NCBI GenBank assembly: GCA_007570785.1
Contig: ML664161.1
Location: 4,362,171-4,426,170 of the forward strand
DNA length: 64,000 bases
Source: Antilocapra americana
Taxonomy: Eukaryota > Chordata > Mammalia > Artiodactyla > Antilocapridae
Reading direction: 5' to 3'
Of the stretch, positions 38,370 through 52,835 are shown in pieces (within the stretch, counting starts at the first letter, position 1; every line of letters begins with the position of its first letter). Below the pieces are notes generated by a model. That model saw nothing but the letters and a program-made list of their open reading frames with translations, was not told the origin of the DNA and did not search any database. The position numbers and the translations under genes are program-made.

Positions 38370-38525
38370 CTAAAATGACTCAGCTTGAATTCAAAGCCAA
38401 ACTCTACCACTTACTAGTGTCTGTGAGCTCAGCAATTGATTCAAACTCTCTGTGCCTCTGTTTCAATAATGAGCATTCCTCCCTAATGGGACAGGAAATT
38501 ACAAAGATTACATGAAATAATTCAT
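38370..38525 (+). mobile_element. MIR SINE, sense
   Basis: atgactcagcttgaattcaa ... ctaccacttactagtgtctg ... ctctctgtgcctctgtttca is MIR order. Confidence 0.75.
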
Positions 38526-38528
38526 GTA

Positions 38529-38748
38529 GGGCTTCCACGTGGCACAAGTGGTAAAGCACCTGCCTGCCAATGCAGGAGACATAAGGGATGAGGCTTCAAT
38601 CCCTAGGTCAAGAAGATCCCCTGGAGCAGGGCATGGCAACCCACTCCAGTATTTTTGCCTGGAGAATTCCACAGACAGAGGAGGCTGGAGGGCTACAGTC
38701 CATGGAGTCACAAAGAGTCAGACACAACTGAAGCAACATAGCATGCAC
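38529..38748 (+). mobile_element. Bov-tA SINE, sense
   Basis: gggcttccacgtggcacaag to agacacaactgaagcaacat. The 82-codon frame within it is an artefact of the SINE. Confidence 0.93.
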
Positions 38749-39003
38749 ATAGAGACCTTAGAGCAGGAAAAACTCAGAAAACATTAATGAATGTGATTTT
38801 GGCAGGAATAAATCAGACAATGAACACAAAAGATTTGTTGGTTTTTTTTTTAATTTTCTATATTTGATTATTGCCTGATTATTATCTGACTGTCACAGTC
38901 ATCTATCTGTTTTATAGTAATGCAGTACAATTATCCACAATGTATTTCTACTGAATTTTGAAACTGAAGAGATCCACTTATTTTGGAGGAGAAATTTTGT
39001 TCA

Positions 39004-39492
<489 letters not shown>

Positions 39493-40145
39493 TTAAGTCT
39501 GATACAGAAGTTGAAAAAAGGTGCATTTGGGAACAGCAGTCTGTGATACAAATGCAAAAGAATAGCTCATGATAACAGAGGTTAGAAAAATGGTATTCAC
39601 ATTCAAGAAAAGGTTTCTAACTGATTTGACTAACTTGAGAAGTAGAAAGAAAGGAAGGACAGGGAATGGAAGGATAGCAAAATATAAGCAGTAAATAAAG
39701 TGGATGAACTTTATAAGTAGTCACATATTATACAATTTTATAGTATTATTAGAAAATTGAGCAGGTAATCAATGACACAAAAAATCCCAAATAAACTCAG
39801 GATGACAACAATGTTAGACAAAAGGCCAGTACACTACTTAGATTATGTTTATTATCTCATTTAAAATGAGGCATATCTTAACTATTTATTCTCAAACAAT
39901 GCTGTAGTACCATTCTAACAATTCCTAAATTGGGAGACTGGTCTGACTATATATCAATAGAGGAGTTTCAATATTGAGAAAAATCTGTTTTTCTCCATGA
40001 ATTATTTAAAGAAGTCTCTGATCAATACATAAGTTTTTTTTTAAAATACTGAATGTTTCTTCTTTTATCTAGAAACAGACAAGACCTGATTCATAATTAT
40101 CTGAAATAAAAGACAATCAAAAATGATAATGTGAGAATTTTTTCA

Positions 40146-41968
<1,823 letters not shown>

Positions 41969-42180
41969 GCTTGTGTACTTAGTTGCTCAGTCATGTCCAA
42001 CTCTTTGCAACCCCATGGACTGGAGCCCACCAGGCTTCTCTGTCTATGGGATTTCCCAGGCAGGGATAATGGAGTGAGTATCCATTCCCTTCTCCAGGGG
42101 TCTTCTCAACCTAGGGATTGAACCCTGATCCCCTGAATTGCAGGTGGATTCTTTACCATCTCAGCCACCAGGGAAGCCCA
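41969..42180 (-). mobile_element. Bov-tA SINE, antisense
   Basis: gtgtacttagttgctcagtc ... ctcagccaccagggaagccc. The flanks atgctgtgccct / atgctgagccct form a duplication with one mismatch. Confidence 0.94.
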
Positions 42181-42220
42181 TGCTGAGCCCTACACCTAAC
42201 AAATCTCTATGCCATGGCTA

Positions 42221-42743
42221 GATTCAGTTCAGTTCAGTCACTCAGTCATCTCTGACTCTTTGCAACCCCATGGACTGCAGCACGCCAGGCTTCCCTGTCC
42301 ATCACCAACTCCCAGAGCTTGCTCAATCATGTCCATTGAGTCAGTGATGCCATCTAACGAGCTCATCATCTGTCATCCCCTTCTCCTTCCACTTCAATCT
42401 TTTCCAGCATCAGGGTCTTTTCAAAGGAGTCAGTCTTCGCATCAGGTGGCCAAAGTATTGGAGTTTCAGCTTCAACATCAGTCCTTCCAATGAATATTCA
42501 GGATTGATTTCCTGTAGGATTGACTGGTTGGATATCCTTGCAGTCCAAGGGACTCTCAAGAGTCTTCTCCAACACCACAGTTCCAAAGCATCAATTCCTC
42601 ATCACTCAGCTCTGTTTATGGTCCAACTCTCACATCTATACATGACTACTCTAAAAACCATAGTTTTGACTATACAGACCTTTGTCAGCAAAGTAATATC
42701 TCTGCTTTTTAATATGCTGTCTAGGTTTGTCATAACTTTTCTT
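42221..42743 (-). mobile_element. BovB LINE 3' fragment, antisense
   Basis: gattcagttcagttcagtca start, TCCATCACCAACTCCC near 42299, ccaactctcacatctataca near 42622, ending near cataacttttctt. Confidence 0.95.
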
Positions 42744-43028
42744 CAATTCTGATTGTTGCCCAGTTTTTCTCTCTCTGATCCTGACATACACAACATGGTA
42801 TAAATTCCTGGCAGAGTCTGGTCTAGCTTCTGCCCCCGGACCCATCCTCCTGAACCTTAACTTTGTTGGCCATGGCCTGTGACTTCTATAATCCGGTCCT
42901 GACTGTTTTGTAGAGGCAGTCAAACTCTACAAGACCTAGATCGAATTAGATTGAACTTTCTTTACTGTTCCCTGTCCCAACATTTTACAATATATCAAAG
43001 CAGTCTATAGTATAAATATATATTTTAC

Positions 43029-43193
43029 CTGTCCCTGTGATGTTTTTTCTTGCTTCGAGGAAGCAAAGCCTCATAACAGCATGATTGCACTCAGTGTCCA
43101 TCTCAAAGGAACAGGCTCCCAGGGTAGCCTGGTCATAGGTGGGGTGGGTAGAGGGGCTCCTCCCAGCACCAAGAAGCTTTTGAGGCCCTGCAT
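43029..43193 (-). CDS. WDR49: WDR49 coding exon (fifth found)
   Basis: 165 bases (2 + 54 codons + 1). Acceptor tctccatctcag|ATGCAGG, donor GGGACAG|gtaaaa. The frame is fixed by both neighbours (G|AT gives Asp, and G is carried into the next exon). The peptide reads AGPQKLLGAGRSPSTHP, then FEMDTECNHAVMRLCFLEAR and KNITGTG. The first two thirds are a low-complexity insertion loop. The end (HAVMRLCFLEARKNITGTGG) opens the next WD40 blade. It corresponds to WDR49 text recalled as KPQKLLSAGRS and NAVMRLCFLKARKN. No long open frame reveals this exon, and I found it from the splice chain. Confidence 0.93.
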
Positions 43194-43878
43194 CTGAGAT
43201 GGAGACAAGCCAGGTGACTTAATGAATAGAAACATCTGCTCTTCAAACACTTATGGAAAACAACAGGCCACCCCCATCACAGTCTCTGATGACCCCAGCA
43301 AGTCTTACAGTGGGCTTCCAGTCAACATTCATGGAGCCCCCTGCAGTTCACTTCCTCACCCTCAACTTCACAAACTTTTTGATTCCATTTTTGCTTCTCA
43401 TACTCCATATAAGTTTACTGTGTTTTCCCTTGATATGAATTAATAGGGACTTCATTTTCTATTCCCTGCTAACATCTTAGAGATACTAATATGTTCAAGA
43501 CAAATGTGATCCTAATATCATGGCATTTCAACTTATTAATCATTAATATTAAGCTTATAAGTAATTTAATGAACTTGAGATATAATGACTATGTATTTAA
43601 ATCATCATTTTTAAGCAATATTATCTGTTAGTGAGTTACTCTGAAAAGGATATTCCTAATGGTACTTCAGTGATTCAATGACACCATCTTCACATCACAC
43701 TAATAAAAACTGGGGATATTCATTTCAAAATCTATAAATAGTCTGAACATACTTAGGAAAAAACTATACAGAGGTATCTTCAAACATTCAAAGCAAGAAA
43801 TCTACAGCAATACTTCTTGCGTCTTTTAAAAACTTGACATTATCTGCTTTTCTTTTCTACCTGTCTCTCTGTGTTTTT

Positions 43879-44157
43879 CAGAGAAGGCAATGTCACCCCG
43901 CTCCAGTACTCTTGCCGGGAAAATCCCATGGACAGAGGACCCTGGTGGGCTGCAGTCCACGGGGTCGCTTGGAGTCAGACACGACTGACTGAGCAGCTTC
44001 ACTTTCACTTTTCACTTTCATGCATTGGAGAAGGAAATGGCAATTCACTCCAGTGTTCTTGCCTGGAGAATTCCAGGGACGGCAGAGCCTGGTGGGCCGC
44101 TGTCTATGGTGTCGCACAGAGTCGGACACGACTGAAGCGACTTAGCAGCAGCAGCAG
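43879..44157 (+). mobile_element. Bov-A2 SINE, sense, perfect 12-bp duplication
   Basis: Two Bov-A monomers joined by ttcactttcacttttcactt, with an (AGC)n tail. Direct repeat ctctgtgttttt at 43867-43878 and 44158-44169. Many CpG sites are intact, suggesting a young insertion. Confidence 0.97.
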
Positions 44158-45041
44158 CTCTGTGTTTTTAATCACAGCCACAATTAAGTCTGCTGTGAGA
44201 ACAAGACTATTCCTCTGAGATACAACGCAGCACAGAGGCAGAATTCCACTTTCTCCACGGAGGATTCAAATGAACCCTAATGATGAGCTCTTGGTATTGA
44301 AAACATAAAGCAAGTCAGAGTTTCATGCCTGCAGCCAAGTAAACTCCAAATTTCTTACCTTAGTTTTCTTCCTCCTAACAAATTACTCCCTCAGCTTTTC
44401 TCACACACACACACACATGCAAAACTGTATCTGATGACTAGTTCTTTCCTAATCTAATTCAGTCTCTGTGAGTTTATCCAATTGATACAACAGAATACCA
44501 CTGGGCCATGAGGTATGACATATTCATTACCCAAATAAATTAGTCTAAGGAAAAACCTTTAGTATCTAAGGAAACTAAAATAAAATGTGAAAGGCAATTG
44601 TCAAGACATTTTGCTTAAGCATAAAATATTCATCTGCTCTGCTAAACTTCCATAAAATATAATATAATTCCATCTAATGCTCCACACAGGTTTCTAAAGC
44701 AAGAAATAATTTAAAATGTCCAGGTGGCATAATATTTAACACAAGCTCTAGACTAAGCCTGAGTGGCCTATCAAGTGAACACAAGTTCCCATTTTCCTAC
44801 CAAGGAGTACCCAAGGTTCACTCAAAGGCAATTTGGCGAGGTTTATTGGCAAAAAATAAACTAGATAAAAATGAGAGTCCTGTTCCCCGCTGTCAGTAAT
44901 TCAGAAACGCTGATGTAGCATAAAGAGAGGAACAGCAAGCCATGGAGAATTTGCTAAGCCAAGTAAATCTCAAGGTTCTTTTTAGTCACTTTGACAAGAC
45001 AACGGTATCACTAATCCCTTGTGCTTACAGCCAATCATCTA

Positions 45042-45245
<204 letters not shown>

Positions 45246-45474
45246 TTACCAGAAAGTTAGATAGAAAATAGGAGCAACAATCAGAAGAAATCATTATCAT
45301 AATAACTTACATAGAATCTGGCACTTTGTAATTTTTCTCTGTATATTTGGAGACATGAATGAATAGTAATTCTAGTGTTTTATCAAACTTTAGAAATTGG
45401 AAACTTCACAAAATACCATTCAGTAAGTCTGATATATTGTAATATATTTTTTATTTTGTAGTAAGAAAGCATTC

Positions 45475-45605
45475 AGAATAAAGGCTTTGTAATTCATCAG
45501 TTTGAGTCCTGGTTCTACCACCTACCAGCTGTGTAACCTTGACAGGTTATTTAACTTTACTTGATGCCACAAGTTCCTCACTTAAAAAATGGGTTAATAA
45601 AATTT
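45475..45605 (+). mobile_element. MIR SINE, sense
   Basis: gtttgagtcctggttctacc ... ctaccagctgtgtaaccttg ... aagttcctcacttaaaaaat is MIR order. Confidence 0.82.
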
Positions 45606-45885
45606 ATTTATCTGATAAATAAATATATTTGTTTGTTTATTATTATTATTTGTTTATTATTGAGGGCAAACGAATTTTCCTTCTAGGTTTCTGTTTCCTA
45701 CATCTGTTCTTTTGTTATATGTGTTCTGTTTATATTTTCTCTTTCATGTTCTTCATTGAATGTTGCTTTCTGAAATCCTAGAACTTTCCCTCACAAGTCC
45801 TTTCATACTGTTCTGTGCAGAAAACAAAAAAGCCCAAACAGTGAGGCAAAGTCTGACCAAGCTGGTTTTAGAAGGAGCAGTACAT

Positions 45886-46388
45886 TTGTAGTATAGCCTA
45901 AAGTCAGGTAGGTTGATTCCTCCGGTTCCATTCTTCTTTCTCAAGATTGCTTTTGCTATACGAGGTTTTTTGTATTTCCATACAAATTGAGAAATTATTT
46001 GTTCTAATTCTCTGAAAGAGACCTCTGGTAGCTTGATAGGAATTGCATTGAATCTATAGATTGCTTTGGGTAGTATACTCATTTTCACTATATTGATTCT
46101 TCCAATCCACGAACACGGCACATTTCTCCATCTTTTTGTGTCCTCTTTGATTTCTTTCATCAGTGTTTTATAGTTTTCTATATACAAGTCTTTTGTTTCT
46201 TTAGGTAGAAATACTCCTAAGTATTTTATTCTTTTTGTTTCGATGGTGAATGGAATTGTTTCCTTAATTTCTCTTTCTGTTTTCTCATTGTTAGTGTATA
46301 GGAATGCCAGGGATTTCTGTGTGTTGATTTTGTATCCTGAAACTTTGCTATACTCACTGATTAGTTCTAGAAATTTTCTGGTAGAGTC
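45886..46388 (-). mobile_element. L1-BT, 5' segment inverted (twin priming)
   Basis: The minus strand encodes ORF2 text from [20 protein letters not shown] through [20 protein letters not shown] to [11 protein letters not shown]. The adjoining + segment resumes after a loss of about 17 bases. Left of the insert lies agaaggagcagtacat (45870-45885), half of the duplication. Confidence 0.95.
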
Positions 46389-47762
46389 AGTATGGTACTG
46401 GCACAAAGACAGAAATATAGATCAATGGAACAAAATAGAAAGCCCAGAGATAAATCCACACCTTATCTTTGACAAAAAAGGCAAGAATATACAATGGAGA
46501 AAAGACAACCTCTTTAACAAGTGGTGCTGGGAAAACTGGACAGCCACTTGTAAAAGAATGAAACTAGAACACTTTCTAACACCATACACGAAAATAAACT
46601 CAAAATGGATCAAAGATCTAAGCATAAGACCAGAAACTATAAAACTCCTAGAGGATAACATAGGCAAAACACTCTCCGACATAAACCAAAGCGGGATCCT
46701 CTATGACCCACCTCCCAGAATATTGGAAATAAAAGCACGAATAAACAAATGGGACCTAATTAAAATTAAAAGCTTCTGCACAACAAAGGGAACTATAAGC
46801 AAGGTGAAAAGACAGCCTTCAGAATGGGAGAAAATAATAGCCAATGAGGCAACAGACAAACAATTAATCTCAAAAATATACAAGCAACTCCTGCAGCTCC
46901 ATTCTAGAAAAATAAACGACCCAATCAAAAAGTGGGACAAAGAACTTAACAGACATTTCTCCAAAGAAGACATAAAAATGGCTAACAAACACATGAAAAG
47001 ATCCTCAACATCACTCATTATCAGAGAAATGCAAATCAAAACCACAATGAGGTACTACTTTACACCAGTCAGAATGGCTGCCATCCAAAAGTCTACAGGC
47101 AATAAATGCTGGAGAGGATGTGGAGAAAAGGGAACCCTCTTACACTGTTGGTGGGAATGCAAACTAGTACAGCCACTATGGAAAACGGTGTGGAGATTCC
47201 TTTAAAAATTGCAAACAGACCTGCCATATGACCCAGCAATCCCACTGCTGGGCATACACACCGAGGAAACCAGAATTGAAAGAGACACATGTACCCCAAT
47301 GTTCATCGCTGCATTGTTTACAATAGCCAGGACATGGAAGCAACCTAGATGCCCATCAACTGACGAATGGATAAGAAAGCTGTGGGACATATACACAAGG
47401 GAATATTACTCAGCATTAAAAAAAAAATTCATTTGAATCAGTTCTACTCAGGTGGACGGAACTGGAGCCTATTATCCAGAGTGAAGTAAGCCAGAAGGAA
47501 AAACAACAATACAGTATACTAATGCATATATATGGAATTTAGAAAGATGNNNNNNNNNNNNNNNNNNNNNNNNNNNNNNNNNNNNNNNNNNNNNNNNNNN
47601 NNNNNNNNNNNNNNNNNNNNNNNNNNNNNNNNNNNNNNNNNNNNNNNNNTAGGGGGAGGGAATCGGGAGGGAGGAGGGAGGGGGGTTCTGGAGGGGGAGC
47701 ATATGTAAACCCATGGCAATTTCATGTCATTGTATGGCAAAACCAATAAAAAAAAAAAAAGA
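46389..47762 (+). mobile_element. L1-BT, 3' segment in sense orientation
   Basis: Continues ORF2 from [20 protein letters not shown] to the C-terminal region ([20 protein letters not shown]), where a stop cuts the frame after VWRFL. The 3' UTR follows, interrupted by an N gap, then a poly(A) end at about 47747-47760. The 16-bp duplication (15 of 16 identical) is at 45870-45885 and 47763-47778. The 320-codon frame is L1 sequence, not a host gene. Confidence 0.95.
47550..47649. other. assembly gap, exactly 100 N
   Basis: Run of 100 N within the L1 3' UTR. Aligning both edges by eye to the L1 copy at 8949-9988 places the missing sequence opposite about 9694-9879, that is roughly 185 bases. The N count looks like a placeholder, not a measured length. 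Confidence 0.95.
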
Positions 47763-48684
47763 AGAAGGAGCAGTGCATACCCAGACCACTGTTCTCAGCA
47801 GTCCCATAATAGAGCTCCCTAGTGAGCAGAATGCCAACATCAAGAGGAGAGCAAAAGACAAGAGCTGAGCAGTATGTACTGATGGTGTCCTTCTTGGGAT
47901 TTGGAAAGAGAAGATAGTAATGCCTACCACACTCTATACTGTCCTGGAGAGCAACCTGTGTAACTTACAAACTGGCCAAAGATGATAAGCTTCCACGGGC
48001 TAGCTGTTCATGGGAATATCCACCTTCTCCTATCATTTTAAAATGCTTCACTTGCAAAGTGTTTCACCAAGCATGTTCACATAGGATTGAAGGAATGAAA
48101 GTGAATGAAAAGATTATTTATTCCCCAATTACAATGGTATTTTATGACACATCTACAATATCAACTACACAGCGATAGTTGTTTTCATCACATTTCAGTA
48201 TATGGTACGTGCTGCAGGGTAGACTTCCAGCAGCTATAGAGCAAATTCAACTGCAGAGTTGGCCCTCCTGGAAGTTCTGAAAAGAACAAAACTCTAAGTG
48301 TAGATAAAGCAGGAAACCTCATAGGGTAACACTTCATAGATTCCAAACTCTTTTCCTGTAATTTTTTATTCCTCTTAATTAGTGACATTTTTGGTTCTAT
48401 AAAACAAATCAAGCTGACAAAATATGGACTTTACAATTTCATGGTGCAATCTGTCTTTATAAATTATTTTCTTTGGTTGGAAATAATTCAACAATTTCTG
48501 AACCTTCATGGATCTGTCAAGAGCTTGGATTTACAAACTTTTTGTGAGACCAGTCTTTAACCAACATTACTTAGAGTAAACTGTGCCCAGAGGGTGTTTC
48601 TGTTATGAAACATCTGAGTGCTACAGAAGTGTGATTTGTATCCAATAACCCTGACGTTGCTCCTCAGAAAAGGACAATGAAAAT

Positions 48685-48880
48685 GAAAGCTAGTATTTAC
48701 CGATGGGCTTATTGTAAGCACTGCATTAAACCCATACACAGATTATCTTATGCAATCCTCACTATAAACCAACATGCTGATAAATTATTATTTGCCAGAG
48801 AAAATGGTATTTTAGAGTCAAGATAACTTGCTCAATATGATGTAGTGGCAAGTTGTAGAACCAGTATCTGAAGCTTGATA
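48685..48880 (-). mobile_element. MIR SINE, antisense
   Basis: gggcttattgtaagcactgc ... attatcttatgcaatcctca ... aacttgctcaatatgatgta is reversed MIR. Confidence 0.65.
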
Positions 48881-49007
48881 GCCAGGCTTCAGAGCTGATG
48901 TTTGTAACTGGTACAGCCCTAGAAATAAGGACCAAATTTAGTTTAAAGCACAAGGACTGCTTCTTTAAGAAACTTGTTCATTTTGTAGTTGAGAAAAGGC
49001 TTTTTCA

Positions 49008-49220
<213 letters not shown>

Positions 49221-49314
49221 TTAGTCGTGGATATAAAAGTTATATAGATATGGAGTAGCGATTACACAGTTGAATAGCGTGATTTGAGAAGTCTAAAAGA
49301 TGATGCTGGGGACC

Positions 49315-49521
49315 TCCCTGGTGGTCCAGTGGTTAAGACTCCACGCTCCCAATGCAGAGGGCCTGGGTTCCATTCCTGGTCAGTGAACTAGATTCCACAT
49401 GTTGCAACTAAAGAGTTTGCGTGCTGCAACTAAAAAATATCCCATGTGCCACAACAAAGATCAAAGATCCTACAACTAAGATCTGGCATAGTCAAATAAA
49501 TAAATATTTTTTAAAAAATAA
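49315..49521 (+). mobile_element. CHR-2-type SINE, sense
   Basis: gacctccctggtggtccagt head, gcctgggttccattcctggt B-box region, and a body with atgtgccacaacaaagatca, ending in an A/T-rich tail. Flanked by gatgatgct on both sides. Confidence 0.9.
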
Positions 49522-51497
49522 AAAAATGATGATGCTATCCAAAACTTTATCCCTACTTGTCATCCATAAGGCTAAATCCCAACACTGAACTTCCTTTTGA
49601 AGTCTCTCTTAAATTCTCTGGTAAATTACAAATATCAGAAGGTTAATCTTCCCTTCACCATCATTAATACCAAACATGTGTGCATTTATCAGATTAATCA
49701 TCCACTACCAAGACCCTAAAACAAAATGTCTCCAACATGGAACCACTATGAGTTTCGTGGCAGTAACAATACAAAAGAGCAGAGTCTGTGAACAAATAAT
49801 ATTGGAGAGTTAAGACAAATCATTAAAGTTTCTTTTCATCCGCTCATCCAGGATATTTAACATGTTTATATTCCCTGTGGCATTTTCCAGACTGACTTAA
49901 CCACAGAGTCCTTTCTCGTATGCCATCTTAAGGAACTATTGGTGGAACACTTGAAAACGCAGCTTCAAAGGAATGGGATAGAGGACTGAGCTGTTTTCAA
50001 CAGAAATAGTAGTTTTTTTGAAGGTCAGTGTCCTGAGGCATTACTGGTGAATTTGAAGACAGATCAGAAAGGACAGAGAATGAAATGCTTGATGCCTGGC
50101 GAGGAAAGGAGGAGCTTAAAAATTACATAATGGAGGCATCGAGTTGTAGGGCCACCCTGTTTCCTCTTGATTGAACTCTGGCTACCAGCCTTTGGCAAGC
50201 CTCTCCTCACTTCGAGAGCCACACTCACTTCAAAGGGGCATTTGTAACACCAGGCTTGGTGTCTCCACCCACATTCTCTCTTCACTTTTCTGAAACCTTG
50301 CTTCTGTTTCACTCTTGCTAAAGGTCTCTCAATTGCCCTGCCAACTCCTCACCCTCTGATGGATGAGTTTGTTCTGGAAGCTCTCCTGTTTCCAAATGCC
50401 CTGCTTCTCTTCCTGCTCCCTGACCTTTCACCCCTTGTACTCTGTTTCCCCTTCCTTCTCTCTCTTTCTCCTTTCAATATGGACACTGTTGGCCATCATT
50501 TCTCCACTCCCCTCTCTCTGATCAAAAGGGCTTGTTCAGGGGTTTTGTATACCACCATAATTTCCAGTTCACTTCTATACACGTGGATTTTAAATCTATC
50601 TTCATTCATGACTTTTTCCAGTGTTGAGTCATTCTCACTTGACAGCTGATAGTCCCATTATAATTCCCATCAACTAACATAAAAAATCTAAATTTTCTAC
50701 CTTCCCTCCATAGGAGAACTCACTAAATTCCCAAAATTGGTTAACAGACCAGAATTCCAAATTCCTGCTTTCTTTCTCTTTCTTAGGCAAATAAAATCCT
50801 CAGATTCTGCCTCTGTGATGTTATATATTCATTCCTTCCTTTTTATTTTAAATAACCAATGACAGCTTCCTAGTTTAGCACTCACTAGCTCATGGCTGAA
50901 CAATTGTAAAGAACTCTTAACAAATTTCACTGTCTCTAGGCTACCCACCTCTGGTACATCCTTCATCCTGCTACCAGATTAATTATTTCATTCAGGAGCT
51001 CTTCATATACATTCAGTCTACAAACAGTTCTTGTTTTCTCCATGAAAGCCTCTTCTCATGGTGCTGTAGGGTATAGAGCCTACAGAGCCTAACCCTAACA
51101 GATGGGTAAGATTTGGAAGAGGAAGTCACTCCAAGCAGTTCGGGGAAACAGCATGATCAAAAAGATAAGGCTAATATCCTGTTAAAAAATATTTCTTAGT
51201 TTTTCCATTTCTTACATAACAAAAATCAAATGTGTGGATCTATTATTTGAGACCCAATAATATTTGAATCAAATCAACTCTTTTAGAACTTTTCCCTCTA
51301 TTCTTCTGACCTTGGTTTTCAAAGTAAAATGTGAATGTCCAGTTAAATGTTTGACAGAGCTACTGGAAATCACAGGTAAAACTGGCACACCTTCCTAAGT
51401 GTTCATTTTACTCAAAGAGTTTGGGAGAAAATATTTTTATATTAAAATAAGGATGGATGAATAAATGTAATAGAAAGCAAAATTCACCTGGATTTTT
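49522..51497. other. WDR49 intron, unclassified
   Basis: No exon or named repeat that I can defend. The pyrimidine-rich frame at 50359-50649 encodes a hydrophobic low-complexity peptide without motif. 50900-51060 vaguely recalls L2 text. Confidence 0.4.
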
Positions 51498-51507
51498 TAG
51501 ATAGAAT

Positions 51508-51789
51508 GCTGCTGCTGCTGCTGCTGCTAAGTCGCTTCAGTCGTGTCCAACTCTATGCGACCCCATAGATGGCAGCCTACCAGGCTCTCCTGTCCTGGCA
51601 TTCTCCAGGCAAGAACACTGGAGTGGGTTGCCATTTCCCTCTCCAATGCATGAAAGTGAAAAGTGAAAGTGAAGCCACTCAGTCATGTCTGACTCTTAGG
51701 GACCCCATGGACTGCAGCCTACCAGGTTCTTCCGTCCATGGGATTTTCCAGGCAAGAATACTGGAGTGGGTTGCCATTGCCTTCTCCGA
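51508..51789 (-). mobile_element. Bov-A2 SINE, antisense, perfect 10-bp duplication
   Basis: Begins with the (GCT)n run gctgctgctgctgctgctgc, then two monomers joined by tgcatgaaagtgaaaagtga. Direct repeat tagatagaat at 51498-51507 and 51790-51799. Confidence 0.96.
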
Positions 51790-51904
51790 TAGATAGAATA
51801 CAAGGTTTCAAATAGATTTCCTGCCTGCAGGAGCTATTTTAAGCTGTTAAGAGAATTCAGAGGTTGTTTCTGAAGCACATCTCATGTTTAAGCCAATCAA
51901 TACT

Positions 51905-52143
51905 CATGTGTGTATGTGCATGTGCATGTGTGTTTAGTTGCTCAGCCATATCTGACTCTGCGACCCCATGGACTATATCCCACCATGCTGCTCCATCCAT
52001 GGGATTTTCTAGGCAAGACTACTGGAGCAGGTTGTGATTTTCTCCTCCAGGGAATCTTCCTGACCCAGGAATTGAACCTGCATCTCCTGCATCTTTTGCA
52101 TTGGCAGGTGAATTCATTACCACTGTGCCACTTAGGAAGACCT
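51905..52143 (-). mobile_element. Bov-tA SINE, antisense, with TG-rich lead
   Basis: A short (TG/CA)n-like lead tgtgtgtatgtgcatgtgca precedes gtttagttgctcagccatat ... actgtgccacttaggaagac. Confidence 0.88.
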
Positions 52144-52379
52144 AAGCAATATTCTTACTGCTCTCTAAATATGCTTTACATTTCTAGCTGCTTTGTTTTT
52201 ATTCACAGTGGGCTCTTCCATCCCTCCGTGGATTTCCTTCCACACACATAACCACACTACCTGTCTATACACCCATTCATTAAGTGCTATCTTGTTCTGT
52301 AGGCTGCCTTAATAACTAGTGTTGAAAGAAATAGATCCCTCTTCTGATCTCTTACATAATTTACATTTTACTCACAATA

Positions 52380-52835
52380 TTTAATTCATATTATATAGTC
52401 TCTGCTTCTCTGCTATAATGTAAGTTCACAGAAATCAGAGATCATGTTTTATTCTCCAACCCTATCATAGTGACCTACACATATTGAGTAGCAATCATAC
52501 TGACCTACACATATTGCATATTAAATAAATATTTTCAAATGATTGGATGAAAAATTCTCTGCTCAGATATTACCTCCTTGGGTAAGCCCTCCCTGACCAC
52601 CCAAGCTAAAGACTTCCTTGAGTCTCTCATTCCTCACCTACATCATTTTGATTACATTGTCATTATGTGATATTGGGATCTGTATCTATTTGTCTAATTC
52701 TTTTCTGTCTTTCCTACCATAAGTAAACCCTAGGAGAGCAAAGCTTTTGGTTTTTATCCTCTCAGCATCAGTAGTGCCCAAAATAGTACCTAGAAAATAA
52801 TAGGCATTTCATAAAAATTTGCTGAATCAATATAT
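52380..52835 (+). mobile_element. L2 3' ends, two in succession
   Basis: 52380-52550 reads ctgctataatgtaagttcac ... ttaaataaatattttcaaat, an L2 3' end. 52551-52835 starts again upstream (ctcagatattacctccttgg, aagccctccctgaccaccca) and reaches its own 3' end (aatagtacctagaaaataat). The first unit contains a short duplicated stretch, ctgacctacacatattg-like, at about 52468-52524. Confidence 0.75.

Noticed and set aside
38539..38787. 82-codon frame with a plausible start
   Set aside because: It lies in a sense Bov-tA SINE. The same peptide flavour recurs in every Bov SINE of the window.
46243..47205. Longest open frame in the window (320 codons, + strand)
   Set aside because: It is late L1 ORF2 ([29 protein letters not shown]) preceded by antisense L1 sequence read as nonsense. 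Not a host gene.
50359..50649. 96-codon + frame as a small membrane protein
   Set aside because: Pyrimidine-rich DNA gives a leucine/phenylalanine/serine-rich peptide by composition. There is no family motif, and it is antisense to the host gene within an intron.
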